A stretch of 64,000 bases of DNA, taken from NCBI RefSeq assembly GCF_014252035.1, contig NZ_CP059207.1, forward strand, positions 399,578-463,577. Reading direction: 5' to 3'. Positions 19,503-29,261 of this stretch are shown here, piece after piece. The translations under genes were made by a program, and so were the position numbers. Under the pieces are notes generated by a model. It had not been told where the DNA came from. It saw nothing but the letters and a program-made list of their open reading frames with translations, and ran no database searches. The stretch's first letter is position 1. The number at the start of each line of letters is the position of its first letter. This DNA comes from Blattabacterium cuenoti (GTDB taxonomy: Bacteria; Bacteroidota; Bacteroidia; Flavobacteriales; Blattabacteriaceae).

Positions 19503-21291
19503 TGGTATTTTTATTAATTAATTTTTTAATTAAGTTTTTCAAACTGATATGTTTTTTTAATTTTTTTTCTCTAATTCTCATAAGAATTTTATCATCATTT
19601 AACATAATCCCTTTAATAAAAAATAAGAATCCAATATTGATTACATTAGAAGTAAAATAATATAAAGAAAGAGCTGATGCATAACTATTTATAAATAATA
19701 ACATAATAATAGGCATTAAATATAACATGAAATTCATATTTGGAATAATTTCTCCTTTCCCATTATTTTTTTGTATTATGTCATTATCATTTATTCCTAT
19801 TCCATTATTATTAGTTTTTGTATAAATTAAAAGAGCAATAGAGTATAATAAAGTTAATAAACTTACATGATCTCCATAAAATGGAATATAAAAAGGTAAT
19901 TTCAAAATAGAATCATATGAAGTGAGGTCTTCTACCCATAAAAAAGATTTACCTCTTAAATTTATTACAGTAGGAAAAAATTTAAATAAAGAATAAAATA
20001 TAGGAATTTGAAATAGTGCTGACATACATCCAGACATTGGGTTTATTCCAACTTTTTGATACAGCTCCATCAAAGCTTTTTGCTTTATTAATGGTGGATC
20101 ATTATGATATTTTTTATTTATTTTATCTATTTCTGGACGTATCAATTTCATTATAGCGTTCAGTTTATATTGTCTATACGTAATTGGTGATAGTATAAGT
20201 TTAACAACTATAGTCATTAAAATAATAATGATACCATAATTCAAATTTGTTTTTTCTAAAAATTGGAAAATTAATAGAAAAAAATATTTATTAATCCATT
20301 TTAAAAAACCCCATCCAAATGGAACAATATTTTCGTAATTATTTTTATATTTTTTTAAAATATTAAAATCTAACGGACCAAAATATAATCTGAAAGAAAA
20401 ATTTATTTCTTCATTATTTTTTTTATTTATAAATGTTTTCCATTGTATTTTTTTCAAGCATTTTCCTGAAAAAAAGTTTTCAGAACGAACAAAAATATCA
20501 TCCAAAGGTTTTTTTGGAACAAATATAGAAGTAAAAAACTGTTGTTTGTGAGCTATCCAATTTAAATTGGATATTTTTTTCTCATCTATATTTTTTTCAG
20601 AAAGATTTTTTATAAATGTATTAGAAGAGTTATTTTTTTTACTAATAGAATAAGTAACATAAGTGTAGGAATTCTCCCAATTTCTATCTTTCTCAAAAGA
20701 AAATATTTTTTGTTCTAAATTAAAAGGAACTCCTTTTTTTATTAGAAAAAGTGAATTTTTTATTCGTATAAAAAAATCAACATGATATTCAGTATTTTTT
20801 CCTATAACATAAATATATTCTATAAAGTTTTTTTCATCACCATCAGGTAGGGGTGCTTTCATTATAAGAATTTTTTTACTCTTATCTGAAAATAAAAAAG
20901 GACGAAAAATTAAATTTGTTGAATCAATATTATATCCCTTTATATTAGGAATAAATACTTTGTAGTTTAAACTATAATTAGTTATCAAATGAAGATCTTG
21001 AGAATGATTTAAAGAAATTGGATCATATTTTTTGTATTTTTTCAATAAAACATCATCTATTTCTCCTCCTTTATTAGATACTTTTATTCTTAAAACTTTA
21101 TTTTCAATAAAAGTAAATCCCAAATTATGTTTATTATTTTTTTTGAAAAAAAAATCTTTATTTTTTTCTTGTAATTCTTTTTTTAATTCATTTTTTTTAT
21201 TCCCATTAAAAAAGTATGTAAAAAATATTATTATAAATAATATGAGAAATAATCCTATTATAGAACTACGATCTACATTTTTATTATTCAT
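19492..21291 (-). CDS. yidC: Membrane protein insertase YidC
   Basis: YidC inserts inner-membrane proteins alone or with SecYEG. There is one N-terminal membrane segment (about residues 13-28), a large periplasmic domain to about residue 330, then the conserved core with several membrane segments. ILSPITYRQYKLNAIMK and NPMSGCMSALFQIPIFYSLF lie in that core. The length of 599 fits Bacteroidetes YidC. The start overlaps the pyrG stop by 8 nt, and pyrG-yidC is a conserved Bacteroidetes pair. The periplasmic part is strongly diverged. Confidence 0.96.
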   Translation of the reverse strand: MNNKNVDRSSIIGLFLILFIIIFFTYFFNGNKKNELKKELQEKNKDFFFKKNNKHNLGFTFIENKVLRIKVSNKGGEIDDVLLKKYKKYDPISLNHSQDLHLITNYSLNYKVFIPNIKGYNIDSTNLIFRPFLFSDKSKKILIMKAPLPDGDEKNFIEYIYVIGKNTEYHVDFFIRIKNSLFLIKKGVPFNLEQKIFSFEKDRNWENSYTYVTYSISKKNNSSNTFIKNLSEKNIDEKKISNLNWIAHKQQFFTSIFVPKKPLDDIFVRSENFFSGKCLKKIQWKTFINKKNNEEINFSFRLYFGPLDFNILKKYKNNYENIVPFGWGFLKWINKYFFLLIFQFLEKTNLNYGIIIILMTIVVKLILSPITYRQYKLNAIMKLIRPEIDKINKKYHNDPPLIKQKALMELYQKVGINPMSGCMSALFQIPIFYSLFKFFPTVINLRGKSFLWVEDLTSYDSILKLPFYIPFYGDHVSLLTLLYSIALLIYTKTNNNGIGINDNDIIQKNNGKGEIIPNMNFMLYLMPIIMLLFINSYASALSLYYFTSNVINIGFLFFIKGIMLNDDKILMRIREKKLKKHISLKNLIKKLINKNTTTL

Positions 21292-22918
21292 AAAAAAATG
21301 AATTTTTTAATTCCATAATTTTTTTAGATGCTTGAACAAAATGAGTAAATAAAGGATGTGGATTAGTTACTCTACTTTTATATTCTGGATGATATTGTAC
21401 ACCTAAAAAAAATATGTGATTTTCTAATTCTATAGCTTCTACTAAACCTGTATCTGGATTTACTCCTACAACCTTCATACCTGCTTCAGAAAACTTTTTT
21501 AAGTAATAATTATTAAATTCATATCTATGCCTATGTCTTTCAATAATTTCTTTTTTTCCTCCATAAATAGAAAATATTTTAGATCCTTCTATAAGAGAAC
21601 ATTTTAAGTCTCCTAATCGCATTGTACCTCCTTTACAAGACAAATTTTTTTGCTTATCAATTAAATTTATAATTGGATCAGAAACATATGGATTATTTTC
21701 ATAACTACCTGCTTTTTTTAATCCTAAAACATTTCTAGCAAATTCTATAGCAGCTATTTGCATTCCTAAACATATTCCAAGAAAAGGAATTTTATTTTCT
21801 CTAGCATATCTTGCAGCTAATATTTTTCCTTCTATTCCTCTATTTCCAAATCCCGGTGCTACTAAAATTCCTGAAATATCTTTGAAAGATGTTTTTATAT
21901 TTTCTTCTTTTATCATCATGGAACAAATCCATTTTATATCAACATATATTTCATTTTCAGTTCCAGCATGAATCAAAGCCTCTATAATAGATTTATAAGA
22001 ATCATGTAAATCTACATATTTTCCTACCAATGCTATTTTAATTTCATATTTTGGATTTTTATATTTTTTTATAAAATTTTTCCAATATTTTAAATCAGGA
22101 GATCTGACAGTAGATAAATTTAAATGATTAAGTACTACTTTATCAAAATTTTGAAAATGTAATAAACATGGTATATCATAGATTACTTTTGTATCAATTG
22201 ACTCAATAACATATTCCGGTTTTACATTGCAAAATAACGCTATTTTGTTTCTGATTTCATTAGAAATATGTTTTTCTGTTCTACAAATAATAATATCTGC
22301 TTGTATTCCATTTTCCATTAAACTACGTACAGAATGTTGTGTTGGTTTTGTTTTTATTTCTCCAGTTGCTGGTATATATGGAAGTAATGTTAGATGAATT
22401 ACTAATCCATTAAATTTTCCTAATTCCAGTATTAATTGACGTACTGATTCAATATAGGGAAGGCTTTCTATATCACCAACAGTACCTCCTATTTCAGTAA
22501 TAATAATATCATAATTTTTACTATTTCCAATTATTTTAATTCTTCTTTTAATTTCATTGGTTATATGAGGAATAACTTGAACAGTTTTTCCTAAATAACT
22601 TCCTTTTCTTTCATTATCTATAACAGTTTTATAAATCATTCCCGATGTAACATTATTTTCTTTTGTAGTATTTTGATTTAAAAATCTTTCGTAATGTCCA
22701 AGATCTAAATCTGTTTCAGCTCCATCTTTAGTCACAAAACATTCTCCATGTTCATAGGGATTTAATGTTCCAGGATCTATATTAAAATAAGGATCTAATT
22801 TTTGTATGGAAACTTTGTATCCTCTAGATTTTAATAACATTCCTAAAGATGCGGATATAATACCTTTTCCTAGTGAAGAAGTGACTCCACCTGTGACAAA
22901 AATATATTTTACTACCAT
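21284..22918 (-). CDS. pyrG: CTP synthase
   Basis: PyrG converts UTP to CTP with glutamine. The synthetase domain starts KYIFVTGGVTSSLGKGIISA and the glutamine amidotransferase domain contains PFLGICLGMQIAAIEFARN, with the catalytic cysteine at about residue 381, and GVQYHPEYKSR for the His-Glu pair. The 544-residue length is full. CTP made here feeds CdsA, encoded a few genes away, as well as RNA synthesis. Confidence 0.98.
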   Translation of the reverse strand: MVVKYIFVTGGVTSSLGKGIISASLGMLLKSRGYKVSIQKLDPYFNIDPGTLNPYEHGECFVTKDGAETDLDLGHYERFLNQNTTKENNVTSGMIYKTVIDNERKGSYLGKTVQVIPHITNEIKRRIKIIGNSKNYDIIITEIGGTVGDIESLPYIESVRQLILELGKFNGLVIHLTLLPYIPATGEIKTKPTQHSVRSLMENGIQADIIICRTEKHISNEIRNKIALFCNVKPEYVIESIDTKVIYDIPCLLHFQNFDKVVLNHLNLSTVRSPDLKYWKNFIKKYKNPKYEIKIALVGKYVDLHDSYKSIIEALIHAGTENEIYVDIKWICSMMIKEENIKTSFKDISGILVAPGFGNRGIEGKILAARYARENKIPFLGICLGMQIAAIEFARNVLGLKKAGSYENNPYVSDPIINLIDKQKNLSCKGGTMRLGDLKCSLIEGSKIFSIYGGKKEIIERHRHRYEFNNYYLKKFSEAGMKVVGVNPDTGLVEAIELENHIFFLGVQYHPEYKSRVTNPHPLFTHFVQASKKIMELKNSFFYE

Positions 22919-23016
22919 TAAAAATAAATCAAAAATGAAATGAAAACTAAAAATTTAATATGAAAATAATTTTCATAAGTAAACAATGAAAAAATAAGAA
23001 TTTATGATTTTTTTTT

Positions 23017-23024
23017 TATATTTG
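23017..23024 (+). promoter_or_regulatory. Promoter -7 box of the SRP RNA gene
   Basis: TATATTTG matches the Bacteroidetes -7 consensus TAnnTTTG exactly. It ends about 7 bp before the predicted first base of the SRP RNA near 23031, which is the expected spacing. The sequence upstream is A/T-rich with no clear -33 element. Confidence 0.55.
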
Positions 23025-23030
23025 CCAAAC

Positions 23031-23136
23031 TAGGGGCAAGTTCTACACAATCAGCTCCCTATTAATTCCTCCAGGGTGGGAACACAGCAAAGGTAATTAG
23101 GTTGAGCGATGTGATGTAGTTCAGCTTGCTCCTTAT
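23031..23136 (+). ncRNA. ffs: Small signal recognition particle RNA (4.5S type)
   Basis: The RNA scaffolds Ffh to form the SRP that targets membrane proteins. The conserved apical stem-loop is visible as CCAGGGTGGGAACACAGCAA (23072-23091), with a GGAA-type tetraloop and the AGCA internal loop that binds the Ffh M domain. The 5' GGGGCAAG (23033-23040) pairs with CTTGCTCC (23125-23132) to close the long helix, with a G-U pair. It lies between pyrG and clpX, is followed by a hairpin terminator, and the whole resembles Bacteroidetes SRP RNA. Confidence 0.88.
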
Positions 23137-23153
23137 ATTATAATAATAAGGAG
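23129..23153 (+). terminator. Terminator hairpin after the SRP RNA
   Basis: CTCCTTAT (23129-23136) pairs perfectly with ATAAGGAG (23146-23153) over a 9-base loop. The T-run after it is weak. The left arm overlaps the 3' end of the SRP RNA helix, so folding of one could compete with the other. It lies 24 bp before the clpX start. Confidence 0.55.
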
Positions 23154-23177
23154 TATTCCCGAAGTAAATTCATTTTT

Positions 23178-24389
23178 ATGGAAAATTCGTTAATATGTAA
23201 TTTTTGTGGAAGAAAAAAAAATGAAATCACATTTCTTGTATCGGGTATTGATAGTCATATTTGTAATTATTGTATAGAAAAAACATATTCTATTATTCAT
23301 AATAGAAAAATTTTAGAGAGAAATAATAAAGAAAGAGTAGTAAGAAATAAGCCTGTACAAATACAAATAAAAAAACCTAAAGAAATAAAATCTTTTTTAG
23401 ATGAGTATATTATAGGTCAAAATGAAGCAAAAAAAATTATTTCTGTTGCTGTTTATAATCATTATAAAAGAATATCGTTTAATAAAAAAGAAGAAATTGA
23501 AATTGAAAAATCAAATGTATTATTAATAGGAAGCACAGGGACAGGTAAAACTTTACTAGCAAAAAGTATTTCAAAATTATTAAAAGTACCTTTTGCTATA
23601 GTTGACGCTACTGCTTTAACTGAGGCAGGGTATGTAGGAGAAGATGTAGAATCTATTTTAACAAGATTATTACAATCCGTTAATTATGATATAAATTCTG
23701 CAGAAAAAGGAATTATTTTCATAGATGAAATAGATAAAATTTCTAGAAAAAATGATAATCCTTCTATAACAAGAGATGTATCTGGAGAAGGAGTACAACA
23801 AGCTTTACTTAAGATACTAGAAGGATCAATTGTCAATGTACCTCCTCAAGGTGGAAGAAAACATCCAGAACAAAAAATGATACAAATGAATACTGAAAAT
23901 ATTTTGTTTATAGCAGGTGGATCTTTTGATGGTATTGATCAAATAATTTTGAATAGAACTAACCAAAATTCAATAGGATATTTTACAAAAAATAAAAAGA
24001 ATAATTTGAAAAAAAATACTGATCAAAATATTATAGCTGAAGATTTAATAAAATTTGGATTAATACCAGAACTTATAGGAAGATTGCCTATTATTACCTA
24101 TTTAAATCCATTAGACAAAAATACAATGAAAAAAATTTTGATAGAGCCTAAAAACGCTATAATTAAACAATATAAAAAATTGTTTGAAATGGATAATATA
24201 TCTATGAATATAACGGATGAAGCTTTAGATATCATTGTAGAAAAAACATTGCAATTAGGATTAGGTGCAAGAGGTTTAAGAACTTTTTGTGAAAAAATAT
24301 TTCTAGAATATCTATTTAATATAGATGAAACAGATAGTGTTATAAATATAGATAAAAATACTGTTATCAATAAATTATCATCTTATTGA
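23178..24389 (+). CDS. clpX: ATP-dependent protease ATP-binding subunit ClpX
   Basis: ClpX unfolds substrates for ClpP. The N-terminal zinc-binding domain has Cys7, Cys10, Cys29 and Cys32. Walker A is GSTGTGKT (118-125), Walker B is [10 protein letters not shown], and the pore-type region [12 protein letters not shown] follows Walker A. The 403-residue length is normal. It follows the SRP RNA closely and has no clpP next to it in this window. It is convergent with obgE. Confidence 0.98.
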   Translation: MENSLICNFCGRKKNEITFLVSGIDSHICNYCIEKTYSIIHNRKILERNNKERVVRNKPVQIQIKKPKEIKSFLDEYIIGQNEAKKIISVAVYNHYKRISFNKKEEIEIEKSNVLLIGSTGTGKTLLAKSISKLLKVPFAIVDATALTEAGYVGEDVESILTRLLQSVNYDINSAEKGIIFIDEIDKISRKNDNPSITRDVSGEGVQQALLKILEGSIVNVPPQGGRKHPEQKMIQMNTENILFIAGGSFDGIDQIILNRTNQNSIGYFTKNKKNNLKKNTDQNIIAEDLIKFGLIPELIGRLPIITYLNPLDKNTMKKILIEPKNAIIKQYKKLFEMDNISMNITDEALDIIVEKTLQLGLGARGLRTFCEKIFLEYLFNIDETDSVINIDKNTVINKLSSY

Positions 24390-24445
24390 TTGATGACAAT
24401 AACACATCATATATCTCATCATATATAATCATATTTTTTTTCTTA

Positions 24446-25447
24446 TTATTCACTATTTTTTTTTAATGCCTCAAACAGTTTTTCCTTAAGGTAATTTAAA
24501 CCATCTCCTGTAAAAGAAGAAATAAAAATAATATTTTCTCCTATATCAAAAAATATTTTTTTTATTTTATTTTTTGTTTTATTGTTAATAATTAAATCAG
24601 ATTTAGAGATAGCTATTAGTCTTTTTTTAGATAATAATTTAGAATTAAATTTTTTTAGTTCATTTAATAAAATGTAATACTCATTTTTCTTATTTTTTGT
24701 TTCTGAGGAAATCAATATTAATAGAATAGAATTACGTTCAATATGTCTTAAAAATTGATATCCTAATCCTTTTCCACGAGATGCGTCTTTTATAATTCCA
24801 GGAATATCTGCGATTAAAAATGATTCAAAATTAAATTGAACAACACCTAAATTTGGTTTTTTCGTAGTAAATGAAAAATTTCCTATTCTTGGTTTTGCTT
24901 TAGTAATGGAAGATAATAAACTAGATTTACCTGCATTAGGAAATCCTATTATACCTACATCTGCTAGAGTTTTTAATTCTAACGTAATCCAACGTCCTTT
25001 TGTCTTTATTCCATATTGAGCAGCTTTATAAGGATATTTTTTTGTTAAATTTTTAAAAAAAGCATTTCCTTTTCCTCCCATTCCTCCATAAAATAATATT
25101 TTTTTTTGATTATTTTCAATTATTTCTGTTATTATCTTATTATTTTCATCTACTACAACAGTTCCTACTGGAACTTGTATTAGTAAATCTTCTCCATTTG
25201 ATCCAGTTATATTATTACCTTTTCCTGGATTTCCTGATTTTGCAATCCAGTGTTTATTATATCTTAAATGAAAAAAAGTATTTATATGAGAATTTCCACA
25301 AATGATGATGTCCCCACCTTTACCTCCTGTTCCACCGTCAGGAATTCGTTTAATTACATTTTTTGTTTTATGAAAATGAATAGATCCTGCTCCTCCATCT
25401 CCACTTTTACAAAAAATTTTTATTAAATCAATGAAATTTTCTTTCAT
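24446..25447 (-). CDS. obgE: GTPase ObgE/CgtA
   Basis: Obg is a 50S-associated GTPase involved in ribosome maturation and growth control. The glycine-rich Obg fold occupies residues 1-158 (KSGDGGAGSIHF, GGTGGKGGDIII, GNPGKGNN). The G1 motif GFPNAGKS is at 168-175, switch II is DIPGI, and the G4-like motif is SKSD. The length of 333 lacks the extra C-terminal domain seen in some Gram-positives. It lies 29 bp after adk, a conserved Bacteroidetes pair. Confidence 0.97.
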   Translation of the reverse strand: MKENFIDLIKIFCKSGDGGAGSIHFHKTKNVIKRIPDGGTGGKGGDIIICGNSHINTFFHLRYNKHWIAKSGNPGKGNNITGSNGEDLLIQVPVGTVVVDENNKIITEIIENNQKKILFYGGMGGKGNAFFKNLTKKYPYKAAQYGIKTKGRWITLELKTLADVGIIGFPNAGKSSLLSSITKAKPRIGNFSFTTKKPNLGVVQFNFESFLIADIPGIIKDASRGKGLGYQFLRHIERNSILLILISSETKNKKNEYYILLNELKKFNSKLLSKKRLIAISKSDLIINNKTKNKIKKIFFDIGENIIFISSFTGDGLNYLKEKLFEALKKNSE

Positions 25448-25476
25448 TATTTTTTTTATAACTGTAATTTAATTTT

Positions 25477-26058
25477 TTATGAAATTTCCTTTATTTTTTT
25501 CCCTATAACATGGGATATTTCGTTTATAGATAATGATCCATTTATTTTTGTTAATATATTATTATTCCATTTAGATGAATTCCAAATTAATGATGTTTCT
25601 TTCTCATATTCTTTGATTCTTCTTTTAATTGTTATAATGTTTACATCATCATTACGATTACTCGTTTCTCCTCTTTTTAATAATCTGTTAATGATCATGT
25701 CTTTTTTTATATAAAAATAAAAAATTTGGTCTATTTTCCCTAAATCGAATTGTTCTAAAATTTTCTCTAAAAAAATAATTTGATTTTTTGTTCTAGGATA
25801 TCCATCATAAACTATTCCTTTAGCATTAATATGTTTTTCTATTTCAATTTTCAACATATTTGTAGTAATTTTATCAGGAACAAGAACTCCTTTTCTAATA
25901 TAAAAGCTTGATAAATCTCCCAAATTAGTTTTATTTTTTATATGATTTCTGAATATTATACCAGTAGATAAATGAATAAATCCAAATTTTTTTACTATAA
26001 TTTTAGCTTGAGTCCCTTTTCCACATCCTGGTGGACCAAATAGTATAATGTGTATCAT
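25477..26058 (-). CDS. adk: Adenylate kinase
   Basis: Adk interconverts AMP and ATP with two ADP. The P-loop GPPGCGKGTQ is at residues 8-17, with HLSTGIIFRNHI for AMP binding and YDGYPRTKNQI (usual DGFPR) after it. The 193-residue length is the short form without the zinc-type LID insertion. No anomalies except Tyr in place of Phe in the DGFPR motif. Confidence 0.96.
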   Translation of the reverse strand: MIHIILFGPPGCGKGTQAKIIVKKFGFIHLSTGIIFRNHIKNKTNLGDLSSFYIRKGVLVPDKITTNMLKIEIEKHINAKGIVYDGYPRTKNQIIFLEKILEQFDLGKIDQIFYFYIKKDMIINRLLKRGETSNRNDDVNIITIKRRIKEYEKETSLIWNSSKWNNNILTKINGSLSINEISHVIGKKIKEIS

Positions 26059-26156
26059 AAAAAATTTAAAATTTTGAATAATAAATACAGAATTAAATAT
26101 TCTGATGTTTGGACAGTAGTAAGTAGTATTTTAAAAAAATTTGTAATGATTATTTA

Positions 26157-27557
26157 TTACAAATGAATAGCTTTTCCGTATACATTAGCTATAGCTTCTA
26201 CAATAGATTCACTTAATGAAGGGTGAGGATGAATGCTATTTAATATTTCATAACTTGTACATTCTAGTTTTCTTGCTACTACTACTTCTGAAATAATATC
26301 TGTAACGTTATCTCCTATCATATGACATCCTAGCCATTCATCATATTTATCATCAAAAATTACTTTAACAAACCCCATAGTATTTCCATCAGAAATTGAT
26401 TTTCCAAGAGAACTAAAAGGAAATTTTCCTACTTTAAATTGAAATCCTTTTTTCTTTAATTCTTTTTCAGTATAACCAACTGATGCTATTTCTGGTGATG
26501 AATAGACACATATTGGTATATTATTATAATCTATTTTTTGGTGATTGTTTAATCCTTTTATATTTTCAACACAATTTATTGCTTCATATGAAGCTACATG
26601 AGCTAGTGAAGGAGTTTTAATAACGTCACCAATAGCATAATATCCATCTATATTTGTACAATAATTATCATCTACTTCTATGAATCCATTTTCAGTTTGA
26701 ATTCCAACTTCTTCTATTCCTATGGATTCGATATTTGGAATAATTCCAATGGCAGAAAAAATAATGTCAGAATCTATTGTAATATTTTTTGTAGGTGTTT
26801 TTATTTCAATCATAATAGAATTACTAGATGAATGATGAACATTAGTAATAAAAGAAGATGTATAAATGTTAATTCCAATTTTTTTCATTGATAATTTCAT
26901 ATAATCGGATATTTCATCATCTCCATTTGGAAAAATTTTTTCGCATATTTCTATTATAGTTACTTTTGATCCCATAGAATGATAAAAATAAGCAAATTCT
27001 AATCCTATAGAACCTGATCCAATAATTGTAATTTTTTTTGGTAATGATAGTATAGATAAAGCTTCTTTATAAGAAATTATTTTTCCAGAAATTTCGTTTT
27101 CTATTTCTATTTTTTTAGGTTTGGATCCAGTAGCAATAATAATATGTGAAGCAGATAATTCACTTATTTTTTTATTTTCTTTATTAAAAACACAAACTTT
27201 TTTTTTATTCTTTAATACACCATTACCATGGATAAAATGAATTCCATTTTTTTTTAACAGAAAAAGAATACCCTTCTTTATCTTATCTACTGAATTTCTA
27301 CTTTTAGAAATGATATTTGGTAAATTAATTTTAATATTCTCATTTTTTATTCCAAATAAATCTTTATTTTTTTTGATTAAATGCAATGTTTTTGCACTAT
27401 TTAAAATAGATTTAGTTGGAATACATCCCCAATTTAGACAAATTCCACCAACAGATTCTTTTTCTATAATAGCAACTTTCATTCCAAGTTGAGCTGCACG
27501 TATAGATGCTACATAACCTCCAGGTCCACTTCCCAAAATGATAACATCAAAATGCAT
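26157..27557 (-). CDS. lpd: Dihydrolipoyl dehydrogenase (E3)
   Basis: This flavoprotein reoxidises the lipoyl group of 2-oxoacid dehydrogenases and of the glycine cleavage system. FAD binds at GSGPGGYVASIRAAQLG (9-25), the redox disulfide is Cys40 and Cys45 in CLNWGC, and the NAD-binding GSGSIGLEFAYFY follows. The C-terminal HPHPSLSE gives the catalytic His-Glu pair. The length of 466 is normal. GcvT of the glycine cleavage system is encoded at 47323, so Lpd may serve as its L-protein. Confidence 0.97.
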   Translation of the reverse strand: MHFDVIILGSGPGGYVASIRAAQLGMKVAIIEKESVGGICLNWGCIPTKSILNSAKTLHLIKKNKDLFGIKNENIKINLPNIISKSRNSVDKIKKGILFLLKKNGIHFIHGNGVLKNKKKVCVFNKENKKISELSASHIIIATGSKPKKIEIENEISGKIISYKEALSILSLPKKITIIGSGSIGLEFAYFYHSMGSKVTIIEICEKIFPNGDDEISDYMKLSMKKIGINIYTSSFITNVHHSSSNSIMIEIKTPTKNITIDSDIIFSAIGIIPNIESIGIEEVGIQTENGFIEVDDNYCTNIDGYYAIGDVIKTPSLAHVASYEAINCVENIKGLNNHQKIDYNNIPICVYSSPEIASVGYTEKELKKKGFQFKVGKFPFSSLGKSISDGNTMGFVKVIFDDKYDEWLGCHMIGDNVTDIISEVVVARKLECTSYEILNSIHPHPSLSESIVEAIANVYGKAIHL

Positions 27558-27709
27558 AATAATAAATAAAATGAATAAATAACATGTTTTTATTTAATAA
27601 AATAAACAGTATAAAATTACGGATTTTTATTACAATAAAAATATCGTATAAATTTTTATAAAAAAGGATTTTTAATATTTTTTGATATTAAGTATATACA
27701 ATAAAAATA

Positions 27710-27717
27710 TAAATTTG
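27710..27717 (+). promoter_or_regulatory. Possible -7 promoter box of the transaldolase gene
   Basis: TAAATTTG matches TAnnTTTG, 22 bp before the tal ATG. A TTTG at 27681-27684 lies upstream with slightly more than the usual spacing. It is in the 182 bp region between the divergent lpd and tal genes, which is otherwise only A/T-rich. Confidence 0.45.
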
Positions 27718-27739
27718 TATTAACAATAATAATATAATT

Positions 27740-28399
27740 ATGAAATTTTTTTTGGATACAGTAAAATTAGATGAAATTAAAAAAGCCAAAGAATTAGGTT
27801 TTCTTGATGGAGTAACTACTAATCCATCTTTAATATCAAAAGGGTATTTTTCTAGCAAAAATGAAATATTTAACCATTATATTTCTATATGTAATATTTT
27901 AGAAAATGGAGATATCAGTGCAGAAGTAATTGGAAATAATTATGATGATATCATTCAAGAAGGAGAAGAGCTTTCTTCATTAAATCATAAAATTGTAGTA
28001 AAAGTTCCAATGACTAAAAATGGTATTAGAGCAATTAAATTTTTTTCAAAAAAAAACATTAGTACCAATTGCACTCTTGTTTTTTCTTTAGGTCAAGCTA
28101 TTTTAGCAGCAAAAGTTGGAGCAAAATATGTATCTCCATTTGTTGGTAGATTGGATGATATATCCTATAATGGATTGAATCTTATCAAAGAAATAAAAAA
28201 TGTATACAATAATTATGGTTTTCAAACAAAAATATTAGCTGCTTCTATACGAAATCCTTTACATATTTTAGAATGTTCCAAAATAGGAATATATGCTGTA
28301 ACATCTCCTATCAATATTATATTATCCTTATTTCATCATCCTATGACAGAAATAGGATTAGATAAATTTATAAAAGATTATAACAAAAAAATAAATTAG
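27740..28399 (+). CDS. tal: Transaldolase, short TalC/MipB type
   Basis: This enzyme transfers a dihydroxyacetone unit in the non-oxidative pentose phosphate pathway. The protein (219 residues) starts MKFFLDTVKLDEIKKAKELG, contains DGVTTNPSLISK, and has the Schiff-base lysine in IVVKVPMTKNG (about residue 89). CTLVFSLGQAILAAKVGA and YVSPFVGRLDD are family motifs. Whether it is a true transaldolase or a fructose-6-phosphate aldolase cannot be decided by eye. The gene overlaps rpoZ by 4 nt tail to tail. Confidence 0.93.
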   Translation: MKFFLDTVKLDEIKKAKELGFLDGVTTNPSLISKGYFSSKNEIFNHYISICNILENGDISAEVIGNNYDDIIQEGEELSSLNHKIVVKVPMTKNGIRAIKFFSKKNISTNCTLVFSLGQAILAAKVGAKYVSPFVGRLDDISYNGLNLIKEIKNVYNNYGFQTKILAASIRNPLHILECSKIGIYAVTSPINIILSLFHHPMTEIGLDKFIKDYNKKIN

Positions 28400-28710
28400 A
28401 TTTTTATCTTTCCATCTAATAAACATTGTATAGATATGGAAGTAGATTTTGGTAATTTTTCATAAAATTTGGACAATTCTATTTGTTCTTTATTTTCAAA
28501 AATTTCTTCTAAATTATTTTTATTAACAAAATTAAATTCTTCTAATTTTTTATCCATATCTTCTTTTATTTTTTTATTTATTTCCTGACTTACTTTATCC
28601 AAAATACATATAGTTTCATATATATTTCTTCCAGTTTTTTTTTCTAATTCAATACAATTTATTGTTTCTGTATTAATTGGTACGTTATTAATATATTTAA
28701 AAAAGTTCAT
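28396..28710 (-). CDS. rpoZ: RNA polymerase omega subunit, Bacteroidetes Rpb6-like
   Basis: Omega helps RpoC fold and join the polymerase. The 104 residues match the Bacteroidetes form: KKTGRNIYETICILDKVSQE, NNLEEIFENKEQIELSKFYE and KLPKSTSISIQCLLDGKI. The start overlaps the bamD stop as ATGA, so the two are translationally coupled. The bamD-rpoZ order is typical of Bacteroidetes; the usual next gene, coaBC, is missing here. rpoB and rpoC are at the right end of the window. Confidence 0.85.
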   Translation of the reverse strand: MNFFKYINNVPINTETINCIELEKKTGRNIYETICILDKVSQEINKKIKEDMDKKLEEFNFVNKNNLEEIFENKEQIELSKFYEKLPKSTSISIQCLLDGKIKI

Positions 28711-29261
28711 ACTTTTTTTGTCAATTCCTTATATAAAATTTTTAATTTCTTTGCATTAGAATATTTAGAATAATATTTCATATATTTTTCATAAGATTTG
28801 AAAAAATCTTTTTTCATAGAAATTTTATACTGTGCTACACAAATTTTATACAAAACTTTTTCTTTAAAATGACTATTTGGAAAAACATTTATAAAATCTT
28901 TAAAGTATTGTAAAGATACTTTATATCTATGCATTAAAAAATAAGATTCAGCTATGTGATAATTTTTTATTTCTATTTTGAGTAATAAATCATTTAATAA
29001 TTTCAAAACTTCTTTAAGTTTTATACTATTAGGATGATTTTTAATAAACTGATGAAGTTCTTCAATTGTATAAAAAACTAATTGATTATCTAAATTATCA
29101 TTTGATGATTTTTCATAATATTTTTTTACATTTTCATTCAGTAAAATAGCTTTATGTAACTGAGATTTTTTTTCATCAGATATATCAATATTTTTTTTTG
29201 ATAAAAAACAACTGCTGAAAGTGATTAAAAATATTATTAATACAATTCTTCTATAAATCAT
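28707..29261 (-). CDS. bamD: Outer-membrane assembly lipoprotein BamD
   Basis: BamD is the TPR lipoprotein partner of BamA for outer-membrane protein insertion. A signal peptide ends at a lipobox (ITFSSC, Cys18). TPR-like helices follow, with YYEKSSNDN, LHQFIKNHPNS, and AESYFLMHRYKVSLQYFKDFINVFPNSHFKE. At 184 residues it is shorter than the 240-270 residues of free-living relatives, so C-terminal TPR units appear lost. Its place upstream of rpoZ supports the call. BamA is not in this window. Confidence 0.8.
   Translation of the reverse strand: MIYRRIVLIIFLITFSSCFLSKKNIDISDEKKSQLHKAILLNENVKKYYEKSSNDNLDNQLVFYTIEELHQFIKNHPNSIKLKEVLKLLNDLLLKIEIKNYHIAESYFLMHRYKVSLQYFKDFINVFPNSHFKEKVLYKICVAQYKISMKKDFFKSYEKYMKYYSKYSNAKKLKILYKELTKKV

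Noticed and set aside
24390-24445. Hairpin terminator between clpX and obgE
   Set aside because: The region has direct repeats of ATCATATAT but no convincing inverted arms or T-run.
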